Shown piece by piece: positions 61,001 to 64,000 of a stretch of 64,000 bases of DNA (positions within the stretch are counted from its first letter, which is position 1; each line of letters starts with the position of its first letter). The translations under genes and the position numbers were made by a program. The stretch is from assembly GCF_964340395.1 (NCBI RefSeq), contig NC_135557.1, forward strand, positions 3,912,216 to 3,976,215, given 5' to 3'. The notes beneath the pieces are model-generated. The model did not search any database. It saw nothing but the letters and a program-made list of their open reading frames with translations, and was not told the DNA's origin. The DNA is from Glandiceps talaboti. Its lineage: Eukaryota; Hemichordata; Enteropneusta; Spengelidae.

Positions 61001-62076
61001 AATTCTATGACCAAGTTAATTAATGTAGTCTAGTACTAGTAGGTGTCTATAAATTCTATGACCAAGTTAATTAATGTAGTCTAGTACTAGTAGGTGTCTA
61101 TAAATTCTATGACCAAGTTAATTAATGTAGTCTAGTACTAGTAGGTGTCTATAAATTCTATAACCAAGTTAATTAATGTAGTCTAGTACTAGTAGGTGTC
61201 TATAAATTCTATGACCAAGTTAATTAACGTAGTCTAGTACTAGTAGGTGTCTATAAATTCTATAACCAAGTTAATTAATGTAGTCTAGTACTAGTAGGTG
61301 TCTATAAATTCTATGACCAAGTTAATTAATGTAGTCTAGTACTAGTAGGTGTCTATAAATTCTATGACCAAGTTAATTACTGTAGTCTAGTACTAGTAGG
61401 TGTCTATAAATTCTATGACCAAGTTAATTAATGTAGTCTAGTACTAGTAGTTGTCTATAAATTCTATGACCAAGTTAATTAATGTAGTCTAGTACTAGTA
61501 GGTGTCTATAAATTCTATGACCAAGTTAATTAATGTAGTCTAGTACTAGATGTCTATAAATTCTATGACCAAGTTAATTAATGTAGTCTAGTACTAGGAG
61601 CTGTCTATATATTCTATGACCAAGTTAATTAATGTAGTCTAGTACTAGTAGGTGTCTATAAATTCTATGACCAAGTTAATTAATGTAGTCTAGTACTAGT
61701 AGGTGTCTATAAATTCTATAACCAAGTTAATTAATGTAGTCTAGTACTAGTAGGTGTCTATAAATTCTATGACCAAGTTAATTAATGTAGTCTAGTACTA
61801 GTAGGTGTCTATAAATTCTATGACCAAGTTAATTAATGTAGTCTAGTACTAGTAGGTGTCTATAAATTCTATGACCAAGTTAATTAATGTAGTCTAGTAC
61901 TAGTAGGTGTCTATAAATTCTATGACCAAGTTAATTAATGTAGTCTAGTACTAGTAGGTGTCTATAAATTCTATAACCAAGTTAATTAATGTAGTCTAGT
62001 ACTAGTAGGTGTCTATAAATTCTATGACCAAGTTAATTAATGTAGTCTAGTACTAGTAGGTGTCTATAAATTCTAT
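34053..62076. repeat. Giant minisatellite array F, 51-bp unit, about 550 copies
   Basis: The unit is GTGTCTATAAATTCTATGAC, CAAGTTAATTAATGTAGTCT and AGTACTAGTAG. It contains two perfect palindromes, TTAATTAA and CTAGTACTAG. Recurrent variants are CTATAACC for CTATGACC, TAGATG/TAGTTG for TAGGTG, TAGTGTAG for TAGTCTAG, AGGAGCTG, GTACAGGTG (+2 bp), TGACAAG (-1 bp), TTACTG, and rare single-block markers. The array spans 28.0 kb without interruption and ends 22 bp before the splice acceptor at 62098/62099. Confidence 0.98.
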
Positions 62077-62098
62077 TTCCTCATGATATCTTTTACAG
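62077..62098 (+). promoter_or_regulatory. 3' splice site of the long host-gene exon
   Basis: TTCCTCATGATATCTTTTACAG separates the end of array F from the open coding frame. It has a short pyrimidine-rich stretch and a CAG. The sequence CTCAT at 62080-62084 fits a weak branch-point consensus but lies close to the AG, so the branch point may instead be in the final 51-bp unit. Confidence 0.7.
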
Positions 62099-64000
62099 GT
62101 TGCCATGGGAACGGGTCCAATGGAAAGGCCGGACATACTGGTGGTTCTAGGTCTAAGTCACTGTATCACAGCCAGGCTACAAGGTTCTCCTCTAGATCTG
62201 AGGCACTCTGTTGCCATAGCAATGCCATTCACCGGTCTAAGTCTTATGGTGGCAGTAGCAGTGCATATTCCAAATCACCATGCCTCAATGATAAAGGAGG
62301 AATTGAAGGGTATGTGAGGAAAGAGTGCAGTCCACAGTCTGGGGTCAAAGGTCATATGACAAGTAGCAATACCAGTTATATCAGATGCGCAGGCAAGCCA
62401 TTAGTAACAGTGTGTAGCGGTGTAAAGCGGGAAAATGAGTCGTTCTCTGACTTTCATTTATCTACAAATGGTAAGCAATCAACTGGAGTTGAAACAACCA
62501 AAGTTATTAGTGTTGAGGTCAAAGTGTTGAACCATGAACCAAAAGAAAATGGATCACAATTGCTGACAACAAACAACAACAACAACAACGAGAACAGTAA
62601 ATGTGAAAAGATACCAGAAGAAAATTGCATTGTGGGAAATGCATATGATAGTAGCGAAAATGTGTCAATAAGTGGTGAAGAGTCGTACAATCTTTCTGTA
62701 GGTGAAGATGAGGAACCACAATCAAATAACGTGACTACCAATTCACAGCTGAACACATCAAGTGAAGATGTAAACACCACAGAAGGAAAAATGAATAATC
62801 AGAAAGAGGAATCTACTCTGAATGGAGAGGACAATTTGGTTGATGCGATACAAACTATGACTAATGGTCATACTATTCTCAATGATCTGAGCAAAGATGT
62901 TTCCAAGGATACAAAGATAGAGGAGAAAGAGTATGATAGCATCACTATAGTAACAGTGCCTGTTACTGTCATAGAAGTTACTGAAAGTCCGTTGCCAAGT
63001 GATGGGGATGAACAGTCAGATAGCAGTGATTCCATGGTTACCATTACAGACGGTTTCAAAGAGATGAAGCTGGACATAAATAAGGAAGGTAATGATGCTG
63101 GTGCTAGGCAACTGGAGAAGATGAGCATATCTTGTTCTGAAGACAAGGACAGAAAAAGTTGCAGATTTTGTGAAGATGAAGCTGTAATGAAAACGTCATA
63201 CAAAGAAAATTGTTTCATCAAGATTAGAGGCAAAAGACCAAAGTATGAACCGGACGGACCCAGAAACCTTCCCCCTACTGCAGACACAAGGCAGTCTACC
63301 AGTATGGCTACCGTGTTTAGACCGCATGGGCAACTGGCAACAAGGCCTTCCACTGGCTACAGACATCGGATTACACCACAGGCTGCAACCTCATATTTAC
63401 AAAACCAACCAAGTACAGGTATTGGATCTGTTATGGTACAATCATATGAGGAGACACCAGAAAGTTCACGGTATACGGATGAACAGTACAATATTGATTC
63501 TATGTATCTATCTGGTGTTGATATAAGCACCTTGATGACTGGTGAAGAAACCTCTCAATTTTTACGGAATGTGGAGGAACGTGTTCACAGTGTACAAACT
63601 CCAGAAATTCAAGTGCCACAGGAACAACTCATGTTACAGGCATATCAATTTCCAGTGCAACCTGTCCCCCAAATTAGTAGGCCAAGTACAAGATATGAAG
63701 AGAAGAAAGATAGTACCACGACCTATCAGGTCAAAGGTGATAGATTTGGAACAGTAACTGAAAAAACAGAGAAAACTACTGTGATGCCTATATTTATCAA
63801 TGATATTGTGGAGCCCAACACTTCCAATTCACAGAATTCATTTAACCAAGCCAGTGGTCCAAGTACAGTGAACATAGCAATCACAAGCCAGGTTCCACAG
63901 CAGCAATGCAACATGTTTCCAAATATAGCAAGTCCACCCCAACAATCGCCCAATCACTACCAGCATCCCGTAGATCATCCGTTTTCTCCAGCGTCATCAG
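62099..64000 (+). CDS. Long coding exon of an unrecognised Ser/Gln/Asn-rich protein, open at the window edge
   Basis: After the acceptor, two bases complete a split codon; the frame then runs from TGC 62101 for 633 codons without a stop to the window end. A stop-free run of that length is not expected by chance in this AT-rich sequence. Exon residues: 1-90 are Ser/Gly/His/Lys-rich; an Asn run is at 158-163; about 165-340 is acidic and Asn/Ser/Thr-rich; SCRFCEDE (C354, C357) precedes a basic segment, IRGKRPKYEPDGPRNLPP; the rest is Thr/Gln/Pro/Ser-rich, ending HHPFSPASS-like (DHPFSPASS). There is no transmembrane segment or signal peptide. The composition would suit a largely disordered nuclear or scaffold protein, but I do not recognise a family. 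Shorter open frames on the other frame and strand within this exon are shadows. Confidence 0.85.

Larger units (their letters stand above)
20278..62098 (+). other. Inferred 41.8-kb phase-1 intron packed with minisatellites
   Basis: Bounded by GTACGT at 20278 and TTTTACAG ending at 62098. About 38.7 kb of it is tandem repeat in six arrays of unrelated units. I see no additional splice-bounded coding exon in the unique gaps between arrays (20278-21500, 22656-23182, 30014-30683, 31574-31677, 32785-33001, 33765-34052). Splicing is inferred from signals and phase only. Confidence 0.4.

Noticed and set aside
21501-62076. CRISPR-like arrays
   Set aside because: The repeats are head-to-tail without unique spacers, there are no cas genes, and the genome is eukaryotic.
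62105-62317. 70-codon plus-strand open frame beginning in the exon
   Set aside because: Offset frame inside the 633-codon open exon; it ends early and has no support.
62454-63953. Minus-strand frames of 68-161 codons opposite the exon
   Set aside because: Antisense shadows of the long plus-strand coding frame.
1-64000. Telomeric or rDNA repeats
   Set aside because: No TTAGGG-type arrays and no rRNA-like sequence found on either strand.

Overview
The window looks like animal nuclear DNA, probably from a marine invertebrate. The evidence is an intact metazoan-style Ty3/gypsy retrotransposon, remnants of LINE, gypsy and MULE elements, spliced genes with very large introns, and a heavy load of micro- and minisatellites. 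The species cannot be fixed from the sequence. There is no bacterial or organellar gene organisation, no rRNA or tRNA gene, and no CRISPR.

Region 1 (1-20.0 kb) is a transposon-rich intergenic stretch. It holds a 650-bp TATG microsatellite, a decayed coiled-coil-like exon, and a complete, very young LTR retrotransposon (3145-11929). That element has 628-bp LTRs differing at one base, a 4-bp target duplication, a primer site, gag, pol and a polypurine tract. Its gag and pol appear to be linked by a -1 frameshift signal. Further on are a decayed second gypsy-like element, three minus-strand LTR/primer-site junction remnants that share a tRNA-Leu primer signature, a degenerate ~160-250-bp tandem repeat, a MULE-type DNA transposon with exact 9-bp target duplications (16310-17563), a LINE reverse-transcriptase remnant, and a pre-miRNA-like hairpin.

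Region 2 (20.16-64.0 kb) is best read as the 5' part of one host gene on the plus strand. A candidate first coding exon (20163-20277, donor GTACGT) is phase-compatible with a long exon that starts at an acceptor at 62099 and stays open for 633 codons to the window edge. The protein is Ser/Thr/Gln/Pro/Asn-rich and I do not recognise it. The inferred 41.8-kb intron is about 93% tandem repeats: six unrelated arrays with units of 72, 48, 67, 33/36, 66-69 and 51 bp. The last is about 28 kb (~550 copies) and stops 22 bp before the splice acceptor.

Many long open frames in the arrays arise only because the unit length is a multiple of three, so they are not annotated as genes. The points most worth checking are the minisatellite-packed intron, the frameshift signal in the retrotransposon, the MULE with tandem-repeat inverted termini, and the hairpin at 19195-19274.
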